NCBI RefSeq assembly: GCF_000327385.1 | Contig: NW_008711143.1 | Span: forward strand, 669,382-733,381 | Direction of reading: 5' to 3' | DNA: 64,000 nucleotides | Source: Lottia gigantea | Taxonomy: Eukaryota; Mollusca; Gastropoda; Lottiidae | Shown: positions 24,601-38,302 of the stretch, one piece after another | Layout of the letters: every line of letters begins with the position of its first letter | Numbering within the stretch: the first letter of the stretch is position 1 | The notes under the pieces: generated by a model | The model's database searches: none | What the model saw: the letters and a program-made list of their open reading frames with translations, nothing else | What the model was told of the DNA's origin: nothing | Position numbers and translations under genes: made by a program

Positions 24601-27600
24601 ACACATATTGGTACAAGCTGAAAAATTAAACGATCGTCTATTCCAATTTTAGATAAATGTGGGGCTAGTTGTTTTGAATTTTTTTAAGGGAGCAGTAGAT
24701 CCAGCAATACAAGCTCTATGGTCCCAATGGGCACCGAAATATGAGAAAACACAACTTACAGCTTTATCTTATTCAGGTAAACACAAAACCAATTTCTCGT
24801 AAAACATTGGACATAATATCGATCATCCGAGAGCATTTAATTCGAGTGGTACGATAGAACCTTGTAGGGGAGTGGGGAGTAGGTGCAAAATAACCTGACA
24901 GAGAGAGAAGAAACAGCAATTACCATTTATCAGACGAAAGACATGACAGTGACGTTCGAATGGTCGACAGGATTAATTCAAAATGCATTTTCACTAGACA
25001 CATTGATACAATACAATAAAATACCTGGTCAACAGAATCAATTTAAGAGACTTGATAGCCTTTCATCAAGTCCACGTGTTAACATCACAGGATTGAATTA
25101 AACGACACGATCAGCTTGCAGAATTACGTCGACAGGCACGATCACCTGTCAGAATTACGTCGACAGGCACGATCACCGACAGAATTAAGTCACGATGCAC
25201 GATAATTAGACAGAATCATGTCGACAAGCACGATCACCAGTGCATCACTTTACATTATTACGTCGGCTGACATGAATGAGTTGAGAGACATGATAGGCCG
25301 ACAGAATAACGTCGTCAAGCACGATCAACTGGAAATATTTAGTTGGCATGTACGATTATCTGACTGAATTTTTCGATACACGATCACTTGGCACAGGTAT
25401 AATCGCCTAACGGATGTAAGTCGAAAGACACAATCACCTGACAAAATTAAGTTGGCGAGCAGGATTACCTGAAAGAATTTTGTCCGAAGACACCATAAAC
25501 AGAATTATGTCGAGAGGTATGATAATCTGACAGAATTAAGTCGAGAGGCACACGATCGACTGACGGATTTAAGTCGAGAATCTTGGTTACGAGTAATCAT
25601 GTTATCTAGGTGAGGGGTTTTTAACCTGCTTTCTTTCTATTACCCCTTTCATGATTCTTGGTTGTTTATATTACCCCTTTCGACTTATAAATCTGTACTA
25701 TTTCTTGATTTTTTCTTAGGATTTGCCTTTTTTGCAATCTATTTCAAATCGGAGAATAAAACCTAATTAAAAAGAGTCACATAAAGGGACAGGCGCGCCA
25801 TTTTCGAGGGTTGAAAACCCTTGATCTATTTTTTTGTCATTTCAGGACTAAGTATAGCCGGGATAACAACATTTCTAGTTTCTGGTTACTTATGTACAAT
25901 TCCATTAGATCATGGGTGGCCTTTTATATTTTATGTTTTTGGTGAGTTCCGGGGTTTCTTGATCCTATTTCCAAGTTGTGTAAGGAATCTTGCTCCATTA
26001 AGACTAGGCCTTTAGGAGTCCGAGTGCATTTGATGATAATGTATTGGCGGTACTGAGATTGGATTGCCGTCCAAAGAACTGGTTTTGGTGAGCATCAATA
26101 ATGTAAAAAATCTGATTCCACGGCCATGACTTTCCGGGATCTCTTCAGTGTTTGACTAGGAACTCGGTTAGTGCTTAAAGATTGATAAGCATAATATGAA
26201 CTTTCAGGTGGGTTTGCTCTACTACTAGTTTTTCCATGGTTATATTTTGTGTACGATTCCCCAGATGTACATCCTCGTATTGAAATGGGCGAGATTAAAC
26301 ATACACATAATGGAAAAACAACCTCATCAAACAAAGTAAGAATTTCGGAAATATAACAACGTTGCATTTTCCATTCTAATAGCCTATTATTGTAGATAAA
26401 TATTTTGAATTTTCGTCGAAGAAAGCCCAGGAATCGAACTAGATGTAGAACAGATTTATCGTGCGGGCATGATACAATTAGAACAAAAGTCGTTTGCAAA
26501 CCAAGCTGTCATCTGCAAAATACACTTGACCACTCACTGATGATGGGTGGGTTTTAAAAGCCAACCGCCTACCGCTGCCAACCGGCATACCGGAGTGAAA
26601 AAAACCCGCTAAAATGAGCATTGTTAAATTTAAGGATCATAGATTTTCATACTACAAAACGAAACTATTCTATTTGACGGAATTTTTGTTGATGTCAATA
26701 TTATGGAATCAAAAATATTTTAAAAATGAAACTAAACAAATTAATATTTCTTTTGTTGCTTTTCTTTGAGATATTTTCCTACACATTTTCTGATTCAATC
26801 CGTGTTTAAAATAGCAATAATCTATTTTAAAAACAAAATTGGGCACACAATAAAACATACAAAAACCTCTGAACAAGGTCGTTTGTTTCAGAGTTACTTC
26901 CCTTAACTTTTTACTGTCGTCGGGAACATGGAGCATCAAAGCCAAGGAATCTTTCTTCCACCTATAAGAATTTTTTCAAAATTAATCCTTGACGTAGACT
27001 ATAATAATTCTTGGAATGCTCCTCCTGTTAATCTAACAGAATCATCGATATATGTAGTGGATAAAAATCTTCACCAAGACGTTTTATTTTTAAAAGAGAT
27101 TATTGCTATTTTAAACACGAATTGAATCAGAATATCTCGAAGCAAGAAAAAAATATTAATTTGTTTCGTTTCATTTTTAAATAATTTTGATTCCATAATA
27201 TTGACGTCAACAAAAATTCCGTCAAATTGAATAGTTTCGTTTTGTAGTATGAAAATCTACGATCCTTAAATTTAACAATGCTCATTTTAGCGCCTTTTTT
27301 TCACTCTGGTATGCCGGTTGGCAGTGGTTGGCTTTTAAAACCCACCCACTGATGATCTGATGAGACTATATAGAAAAGGCGTTTTGTATGTTCTTGACTT
27401 TCTAATCCACATTAGGATTAAATGAAGGGATTCTTATACGCATACTGTATTTTTATTTTTCAGAAAATTCATCCACCATGGGGTAAAATCTTGACATCAA
27501 TGGCATTTTGGGCAATAATAGTGGCCCATATCACATATTCCTGGGTGACATCATGGGTCTTGGCATACTTACCAAAATACATGAAAAATATTCTTAAATT

Positions 27601-29516
27601 TGACGTAGAAGAGGTATGTGAAGGTGGAAATATATAAAGATAGCATTTTGTTTTTATACGAATACATTTCACCAGGAGCATTGTTCATCTCAATTCATGA
27701 CACTTTATCTACAAGAGATCTGATTTGATTTTTGACCATTTTATTGGTCGTAACCGTTTGTTTGTTCATAGATCACCATGACATCTTGTCTTACCGGGAA
27801 AAAAATGTCATCACATTCATCTCTTTCAGTACAAAAATAATAGTTCACGTGAGAAGGAAAATGTCCAGTTTCATAAACTTATATCCCTTTTCATAGATGA
27901 TTCTACCTTTATGGTCATTCTCTTGAATTACAGGATGGTATAGCATCGTCCATGCCGTTTGTAGGTCGACTATTATCAGGTTATTTATGTGGCTATATAT
28001 CAGATTGCTTATTAAAAAGATATGTTTTTAAAACTGCAACAGTACGTAAAATGTTCCAAGTTGTTGGTAAGTATCCATAAACATCATTTGATGATACTAC
28101 ACTAGAATATGTGATACTTCTACAACTCAATTCCATAATGTTATTGCTTATATGACGACTTGTCCTCAGAAATCTTGGATTACTTTATTGTAGCTACTTT
28201 TTCCGTAACAGCCCAATTGGAATAAGTCAAAGTTATCGTTGTTGACCATATTTGCCCTGTGATCATGTCACGGTTTTAATTTCAGGCTGTTTTGGTTGTG
28301 CAGGATGTACCCTAGCTATCAGTTTTCTAGGTGTTGAAAATCGTATCCTATGTGTAGTCTTGTTAGTGCTGGGATTAACATTCCAGAATTTTACCTCAGT
28401 GGCTTTTCGTATAAACCATCTAGATATAGCACCTAGGTATGTCGAAATTTTTATTTTTTGACAAGTTTTATGTTGTGTGATACTATACAAACCGAAGCGG
28501 ACTAACAATGGGAAATTACATCTCGATGGAATGATAGCTGTGCAGAGAGCCAATGTATTGAAGATTGTGCAAGTTAAGAGGTTATCACACTAAATAAATG
28601 CTGCTTCTGTGAAACGTTGAGTGAAAACGGGGTAACTGTTGATTCAATGCTAAAAAGTAAAGTTAGGTAAGAGGTTATCACAGTTATAAGATCGTTTCTG
28701 ATGCAAGAATACCTGATATTTACCATTATTTTATAATTAATTTTAATTCTTAGGTTTGCCGGAGTATTAATGGGCGTGACAGTAACAGTTGCTATGTTAT
28801 CAGCTCTTTCAGCACCATTTATAACATCAGCTATTATAGTCGAGGTATTCAATATATATATTTTTCATAATTCTTAAGCAGGGTTACTTGACACATAAAC
28901 GTCAAACTTCATTTACGAAATTTTATGGTCCTTATAGCGAACAAATATTACAAAACTGTTTTTAGCATCTTGGCAGAGTTGTTTGGTCAGACATAAATTG
29001 GTCTGATTGAAACTCATGATGTGGACATGTATTGTGGTGTTGCGCGCGAAGTTTCGAAAGGCCTGGTATCTCTCCTTGGAGGAGTCCACTACTATACCAC
29101 TTTTGCCATGCTTTGGACGAAAATTTGATTTACAGAATTGTTTGTTTTTTTATTAGACCAAGAAATTATAATGCTTTGGTATTTACTTTATTTTTCAGGA
29201 CACACCAGAAGAATGGAAATATGTGTTTTGGGTAGTGGCGGGGCTTAACATAGTTGGTGCCGTTTTCTTTGTTATGTTTGCACAAGGCGAAGTCCAACCG
29301 TGGGCAGAATGTTCAGATGTTAAGGTTGTCGAGCTGTCAGCAGAATCCAATAATAATAGTCCCAACGTTATCAAACACTTAAATTCAGATCTGCCAAATT
29401 ACAATGACATCACTAACAGAGGAGGTGTCGTAAATCCCGCATTTACAATTCAAGACGAAAGATCATCCAAATCGTTCAAAGTGCCAGAGATACATGACAA
29501 CAGTAACAAATTATAA
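18695..29516 (+). CDS. SLC17-family (vesicular/anion) MFS transporter, 11 exons
   Basis: Exons: 18695-18716, 19471-19754, 21666-21899, 24689-24776, 25846-25941, 26208-26335, 27464-27613, 27934-28066, 28286-28436, 28754-28844, 29199-29516; all GT-AG, phases agree, 564 residues. Family marks: RALAGLVM joined to GAVDPAIQALWSQWAP, VYDSPDVHPRI, PPWGKILTSMAFWAIIVAH, and NHLDIAPRFAGVLMG near TM10-11, all typical of SLC17 (sialin, VGLUT, VNUT, NPT). Twelve membrane segments are expected, with a cytosolic tail of about 80 polar residues. Odd points: MFS motif A reads GGYIAGHFGGKRV, so the usual Asp-Arg (LADRFG) is Gly-His; TM1 (IIGYLCCGARFSQSAIRQL) is also divergent. Exon 4 uses an unusual TTTTTTTAAG acceptor. 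Substrate cannot be told from sequence. Introns hold several mobile elements and an assembly gap. Confidence 0.92.
19850..20240. repeat. 30-bp minisatellite (left arm)
   Basis: About 13 units of 30 bp with two GGTCAC cores each (GGTCACACGGTAATTT then GGTCACAGTAATAA). Because 30 is a multiple of 3, both strands stay open for about 111 codons with a 10-residue period; I take this as a by-product, not a gene. Confidence 0.93.
20787..21350 (+). CDS. 187-codon ORF made of a duplicated 86-residue unit, unrecognised
   Basis: ATG at 20787 to a stop at 21348-21350. Residues from HSVIWNGESRQKLNGG to TSNFILLV occur twice in tandem (20824-21081 and 21082-21339). The two 258-bp copies differ at only a few positions, so the duplication is recent, and its length keeps the frame. 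There is no known domain. It lies between the inverted arms of the minisatellite-ended element. It may be a chance frame through non-coding element DNA. Confidence 0.3.
   Translation: MISQAAFSENSCIHSVIWNGESRQKLNGGMACKLKRQTCGGLYQQYLYSCRLTGIPNTVRPFRAPQGPSISGRDQAEHYVMYYEINITTPVTSNFILLVHSVIWNGESRQKLNGGMACKLKRQTGGGLYQQYLYSCRLTGIPNTVRPFRAPQGPSISGRDQAEHYIMYYEINITTPVTSNFILLVLP
21345..21475. repeat. 30-bp minisatellite (right arm, inverted)
   Basis: Four to five units of the same 30-bp repeat as at 19850-20240 but in reverse orientation (GTGACCAAATTACCGTGTGA), forming the right inverted end of the element. Confidence 0.9.
22121..22342. other. Assembly gap (222 N)
   Basis: Run of N in SLC17 intron 3. 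No SLC17 coding sequence appears lost: the exons on each side (21666-21899 and 24689-24776) join in frame and match the family without a missing part. Confidence 0.98.
22343..24620. repeat. Unclassified repeat-rich block, SLC17 intron 3
   Basis: Contains a direct repeat of about 70 bp (22346-22410 and 22660-22728; shared GTTATGCCCCTG and CCCGGATGTGCCACGCCCAC), several ACCGGAAGT motifs (23040, 23170, 23430, 23445) and a GGTCA-rich stretch at 23085-23135. Short ORFs at 23226-23483 and 23544-23840 (plus) have low-complexity composition and no domain. It looks like old repeat or transposon DNA that I cannot assign to a family. Confidence 0.5.
25100..25590. repeat. Degenerate ~35-bp tandem repeat, SLC17 intron 4
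   Basis: About 13 diverged copies of a unit with consensus elements GACAGGCACGATCACCTG and ACAGAATTACGTCG. Copies differ in length and sequence, suggesting an old array. Confidence 0.75.
26545..27347. mobile_element. Mutator-like (MULE) foldback MITE, SLC17 intron 6
   Basis: Perfect 9-bp flanking duplication ACTGATGAT (26536-26544 and 27348-27356). Inverted ends start GGGTGGGTTTTAAAAGCCAA and extend more than 200 bp on each side (about 26545-26760 and 27140-27347) with high identity apart from small indels. Long inverted ends plus a 9-bp duplication are the Mutator pattern. The 803-bp element has no transposase. Between the arms is a 65-codon ORF (26928-27125, plus, MEHQSQGIFLPPIRIF) with no known domain. 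Confidence 0.85.
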
Positions 29517-30324
29517 ATGTCCAAGACTCGGTTGTGTCATTCGCTTTGAGAAGCACTGACGCAGGTTAAGTTAGCGGGGACGCATGGTGGCCTAGGAGGA
29601 GATGTGATATTGACCTAAGCTGTACTCTTGAGTACAATGAAAAATCGCGACATGTTTGTGTACTGATTACTGAGACAACAGACAAGCCCGTGTTTAGAGT
29701 ATTCATTTATCAATTCATCTAGTAGTCATTTAGTTTTTTTGTACAATAATTATTAGGTTCATCGGCATTTATAAAGAACGCACAAGCGTATTAACAAATT
29801 GACATTAATCTTGCCTTGGAATCACTTTCTCGGACATAGATTTCATTGAATGTTGCATACGTGCTATAATTCGGACATCACAGTTTCAATTTGTATCCAC
29901 TAATCCATATTATATAAGCTTTATTGGACATCTGCTCATATTGAAAACTAATATGTATGGGTTATTAAAGCTGATTTATGGAGTAGATATCAAATACATG
30001 TACATTCAATCTGTATAAAACAGGGTTATTTGGGTTGAAATAGGTGATCTGTTTTGGGACAGGACATAGAAATTGCTACAGAAGTACTATGGTGTAGCAT
30101 TAGGGCCAACGAGACTATTATATGACACTGTATACAAGGTATTCACGCAACAACAATAGGTAACCCCTTTAAAACCATATAAGAATTCTTCAGTTGGAAG
30201 CAAATAATGTGAAAGAAATTATCAGACAAGGTATTTAAAGCCAATTTATTTATTTCGATTTGAAATCCTGTAAGTTGCACAATGAGCAAATTTAAGTTTA
30301 AGAACAGAGCGTTTGATTTAATTT
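29517..30324. other. Convergent 3' flanks of SLC17 transporter and alpha-tubulin
   Basis: The stop codons of the two genes are about 0.8 kb apart, facing each other. A likely poly(A) signal for tubulin reads TTTATT on the plus strand at 30245-30250 (AATAAA on the minus strand). For the transporter the best candidate is a variant ATTAAA near 29964. No other gene is seen. Confidence 0.6.
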
Positions 30325-33282
<2,958 letters not shown>

Positions 33283-33511
33283 TTTGCTAATATTTTATCA
33301 ATGGTAGAACCTCACTGTAGCTGATAATGAACTTCTGTGAGAGACTGTTTTTTTTTCAACTAACGAGTTCTACACGAAACCACTGTATTTTAATGGCGAA
33401 TTACAATATGTTGCTACGGATGCTTCAATTCTATTGGTCAGTTATCTAAAAGCAGAACAACGGAGAAAATGAATGGATGAATTATCTGATTACGTCATGT
33501 ATTGATCGTTT

Positions 33512-33712
33512 ATGATTCAACACGAAGGCTCCGAGATAGTCTTAAATTATCACCATCTGTCTACAATGTCTGGCACCGGTGCCTTCACGACAACAAAGGG
33601 ACCGTCTGTACAAAACTCGTCATCTCATAATCAATCAATAATTTTGACAAATTTGAAGAATATCGGAAAAAAGAAAGGACCGAAATTCGAAAATGTAATA
33701 TTATTTACTTAA
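33512..33712 (+). CDS. Short ORF divergent from tubulin, possible first exon
   Basis: A 66-codon ORF starts about 230 bp from the tubulin ATG on the other strand. From its second Met (33566) it reads MSGTGAFTTTKGPSVQNSSS and later NLKNIGKKKGPKFEN, a polar basic composition. A weak donor (GAAAAT/GTAATA at about 33694) could end an exon, but I found no convincing next exon. Unrecognised; may be chance. Confidence 0.25.
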   Translation: MIQHEGSEIVLNYHHLSTMSGTGAFTTTKGPSVQNSSSHNQSIILTNLKNIGKKKGPKFENVILFT

Positions 33713-36700
33713 TGCTTGATCCCAAAATTTGTAATTTAAATGATAATTAACAGAACATAATATCTGAAGCATAGGAAGAAAATAAAACATCACAATTTTC
33801 TGAAATAATTGCAAATGGCACCGTCGAAAATATTTCTTGAGTTTCTGACGTGTAATGTCATAATTTGATCAAGTGTTCTTGATACAAATCTACAGACTCA
33901 TATCGGAATGGAAATAAGAGCAAACTAAAAGTGCTACCATACACATACAAAAGCTATAATAAAACCTCTCGTAAACACTATTAAAATCTGCCTTTTAAAT
34001 TAATGTTATTTTAATCACAGCATTCAAATTCAAATTTCATACTTAGATAGGGAAATTGGCTGAAAATTGTAAACTGTTCCGCGAGAAATACTTCATAAAC
34101 AACAAGTGAATATAAAGTGTATCCAAAAGTTCAAGAATTTCAGGAATGCCTGAATGACTATGGATTCCAACTCATCGACCTATACTCGAAATAATTTGTT
34201 AATCTAAAATTCAAACCACATGGTTTACAGTTTTAAACCTTCTGAAAATTGTCTCAATATTTTTCATCTGTTTTTTATTAGGTTTGTGCAGTCACATTAA
34301 CCATAGAAATGTTCGCCATTTTGTGGGTTTGATTTGGGTTTTGAACATGGGTAAATAGTCTTCAGTTGTACTCGAAATGTATGATTGTCGCATAATTCCT
34401 TCAAAACTAGTCAAGAAAGGAAGAGCCGTCTTTTTAACTTTCAAGCGCGTATAATTCTGGACATACATGGATTTGAAGGCTCAAATTTCGACGGTGAGCT
34501 GTGGACAGTATTACTTACTGATTAGCTTAGCTATTAATATTTCCGTTTCTGAGACGAAAGTACGATTGGTCATTGGCTATTAGAAGTTTGTAGAGAAAAG
34601 ACTATAATATAACGTATGTTTCCAATTAACAAGGTCAAACTGTTCAAAACATATGCAGCACAATAATGGTGTGAATTTGTCAAACTTGACACTGATGTAC
34701 CAGACGAAAATGTCAAATAATTGATTCAAATTACATTTAACGTTGAAATATACTTAGGCTAAGTGTTACTTCTCATGAGTATCCATGACATCGGTTGAAA
34801 TTTATGACTGTTTACTATTCCTGGGACGTAGGATGAGACCTCGAGGAGACGAGGATGTGCGATATTTCTGGCTGGTAGAAAACCTGATCTTGTATTTTGA
34901 TTATTTTTTGGTTACTTTTGACCTTTTGAAATTACATGTACATGTACACGTGTAACAGTTTGCATTTTGGGGACATCCCACAATCTTTCACTGATTTTCT
35001 ACCTAGTCAAAGATATTTCAGTTCTCGGCCAGCCTACGGCCATGTACTCTGGTATCAAAAAAGTAATTGGAGGGGAGCTTATATTATAATGAAAGTGGGT
35101 CAATAAATTACAGGTCATGCTTATATTACAATACCGATCACATAGTCCTTTGTTCATTCTTGCTGAATATTACTTTTTGAGTCGTTCTATAATTATAAAC
35201 ACTATAATGATACCATAGCCACGAACATGACATCACCCACTAGAACGATAACTTATGACATTTGGGAAGGTTCCACTTCGAGGAGACAGATTCTTTAAAT
35301 ATCTCCAAATGAACATGTCATATTTAACGACAACCTACTGTTCTATGTTATTGGAAGTAAATCATAATTGAAATAAACAAATGGAAATAACAAACCTTAT
35401 ATGCCAGTCTACAATACAATATGGCGCGACCTGCAATGCACAAACAAAAGGAAGTGGAGGAAGAGCCACTTGGTAATGTACTGAAATATAATATGAGTGA
35501 AAGTTGAGGAAACCAGACGAGTGGTTGATTTTTCTCTACACTATACTGACTCATAAAACATCATAGAAAATCAGCTAACAACTTTTATCATCGTCGTTCA
35601 TTAACTGTTTGTTAAATCGTCGTGCAATTTGAGAGTTTCACCAGCTTTTACACGCATCACTTTTCAGGGTGAATTCGTACGTCTGAAATTAAAGTCTATC
35701 CAATCCTTACCCTAAAAAGATTCTGATGCCTGAGCAAGTGCTTCCGAGAGTTGGTCTGGTGCCAGCTCCCATCCCAATACCTAACCAGAATACTCTACTT
35801 TACCGTTCATGCTGTAAACATTGACATTTTTTACCCTGTAGGCCTATCTCAACACCATTCGATCTCTTCAGTTTTTTTCGACTTATAGTTCCATTTTACA
35901 CATACAGAATTCACCAGTCTTTTTCAAATCCATCTTAATTAGCTCATTTGAGTTAGGAATATCTGAAGGACAGGATATCATATTGCAAACTTGCACAATT
36001 TTTATTTTTTCTATTCGTTGTAAAAAAAAAAGCCAAAAAAATAACTGTATATTCCCTTCCTTAATTGAACTAAAGCTTTATGAGGCCCGCACTTAGTGCA
36101 AAAATAGTCCAAATACGTTAATTAATTGTTCCATAAACAACATTTATTTAGTTTGAATTTTAGAGTATTTCATGCAAAAGAAGAACTGTCACCTCTTTCT
36201 CTAGATTCAATGCAATTCAATGCAAGAGAATTGAAAGGTGAAATAGTAACAATTATTTTCGGCATTATATTCTTTAATGAGGAATTTAAAAACGCGTTGC
36301 AACCTACTATAAGCTGTTGCCTAATCTGAAAAGATGTCTAATGTGTCCATAGACCTAATTATGAATTTTTGGGTCTATTAGATAGTCTTTTTTTCTGTAG
36401 TCTACCTACCACCCGAAACTAAGCCCAAACCTCCCCATATAGCCAGTGAAGAATCAACCCGACTAAGGCCTATGTTCTGTTGTCAGGCCTATCCAGTTGC
36501 CTAACACGTCAAAAACGGTAACAAATTTTAATAGTCAAAACGGTAACAGATCGACCAAAACGGTAACACAAATTTAGTAAAACGGTAACAGAGCTGCCAA
36601 AACGGTATGAAGATATTTTGGTTAAAACAGTACGGTAACAAAATAAAATTTGCGGACATACACTGGGACCGCAAAATAATGTCGGATTAGCGAGAGTGTC

Positions 36701-37080
36701 GGAGTGCTCAAAGTTTCAACATTTTTTAACACGGGCCACGCGTTACTATTTATATACATATATGTACTGAATGATATGAATGCCATTTGATCTAAAGGCA
36801 ATGGCCTTGATCTTGAAGCGAAGTGATTGGCGGTGGTTAATCACTGAAGACAATTTACCAGTAGAATTTAGTTCAGCGATCTTTTGTTTTCATGTGATTT
36901 GATCCGGATTATCAATAAAATAAGCGATTATCTAATTGACGAACAGTGATTAAAATGAGTAGATGTCGGATTATGTTATCGTTTTGGTACATAATGGTTC
37001 ACATTGCCAAAGGCTTTAAAAATAGAATCTAAAATCTTGACTCGCTATTAACTTCCGGTTGCTGCTCCAATCGCGCTACC
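33713..37080. other. Intergenic region between tubulin and RIF1
   Basis: No gene can be supported. A small cluster of AAAACGGTAACA-type repeats lies at 36505-36645. ORFs at 35348-35554 (minus) and 36126-36329 (plus) have no recognisable domain. No transposon ends were found. Confidence 0.5.
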
Positions 37081-37260
37081 CTTCCGCTATATTTCCCGCG
37101 AAGTTGGTGTGCTGTTGTTTTCGCAAGATTGTTTTAATGTTTTACCTTTCTACGAATATCAATGTTAAATAGAGATTCTAGTGAGTAACAGTAAATTTAT
37201 AAGATCGCTGATTGTTTTATATCATTTTTCACAATTCTATTTCATTCGTTTATTTCAGAC
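37040..37260 (+). promoter_or_regulatory. Candidate RIF1 promoter with E2F-like site and 5' UTR exon
   Basis: A GC- and CpG-richer patch with TTTCCCGC (37092-37099), which fits the E2F consensus TTTSSCGC. A possible noncoding exon ends before GTGAGT at 37181, and a good acceptor (TTTATTTCAG) ends at 37258. The RIF1 start codon is at 38303, so untranslated exons could bridge the distance. Positions are inferred; no transcript evidence is available. Confidence 0.4.
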
Positions 37261-38302
37261 AAATGACAATGAAGCTGACACATTGAGTCAAAATTCTAAG
37301 CACTTTATATTAGGCTATATATAATAATATACATGTAATATAGTCCTAACTGTCTCAGATGTTGTCTGTTCCTACTGTGCTAAAACAGTTTACTAACACT
37401 GTACACTGGCACTGATGAAGCACAATCTTATCTTCATCTCTGCTTTCAGTTGGGATTAGGCCTACATAGTACAACTGCCAAGTATTGTACACTGCCTTGA
37501 AATTGTGCTTGAGGTGAACTGTTATTGACACAGGTGGCCTGTACCGTTTACACTGCACTGTTTTCACTGTGCCAGAATGGTTGGTCATCAGTGAGGTATA
37601 TTATTTGACAAATTTTCTCTCAAAACGAAAATAAAACAGATAATTGCTGCTCAAGGAAATAATAAATAAAATAATTGGTCAATTACAAAGACATCAATTG
37701 TCCCTAATAAAGGCAGTTTGAAACTATTGTGCAGGATATAAGAAATCATATGACCATTTGGTCAGCCCTTTCTTTTAATTCGAACATGCTCATACCGTTA
37801 TGTCTACTATGTCACATAATAATTTTAACCCTAAATTAACCCCAAAAATTTCTTAATTGTAGCCCTACAATTTCCCCTTATTTTTCATCAATGAGTGCTG
37901 GAAGCTATTGCAAACACATTACATGTCAAGGTTATTGTTGCACATGTGCATATCTCCTTGGATTAGTGGCATGTTTGCACTTCACTGATATTTTGCTGAG
38001 CCCTCTCAACCTGTTTACATTGCCACATTTTCTGCCAAACCCTGCTCGGTCCAGATACTTTTGGCAGTCTAAATGCAGGGCTATATCATAGTCCAACCAT
38101 ACATAGATTCTGTGGTATTCCTTATCATTAGTCAATCGGTTTGAAAGTTCATGGCTTTGACCATGTTACAGCAAACATATTAAGATATTAAGAATTATTT
38201 AAGTTACAGAAACAGTATGCAAGAACAGTTCGATTGACAGATCTAGGAACCGTTTTTAGAAAGTTCATAGATTAATTGACCTGTTCATAAAATATTTCCA
38301 AG

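Noticed and set aside
24883-25101. 72-codon plus-strand ORF in SLC17 intron 4
   Set aside because: No similarity to SLC17; flanking exons join in frame without it and it runs into a degenerate tandem repeat.
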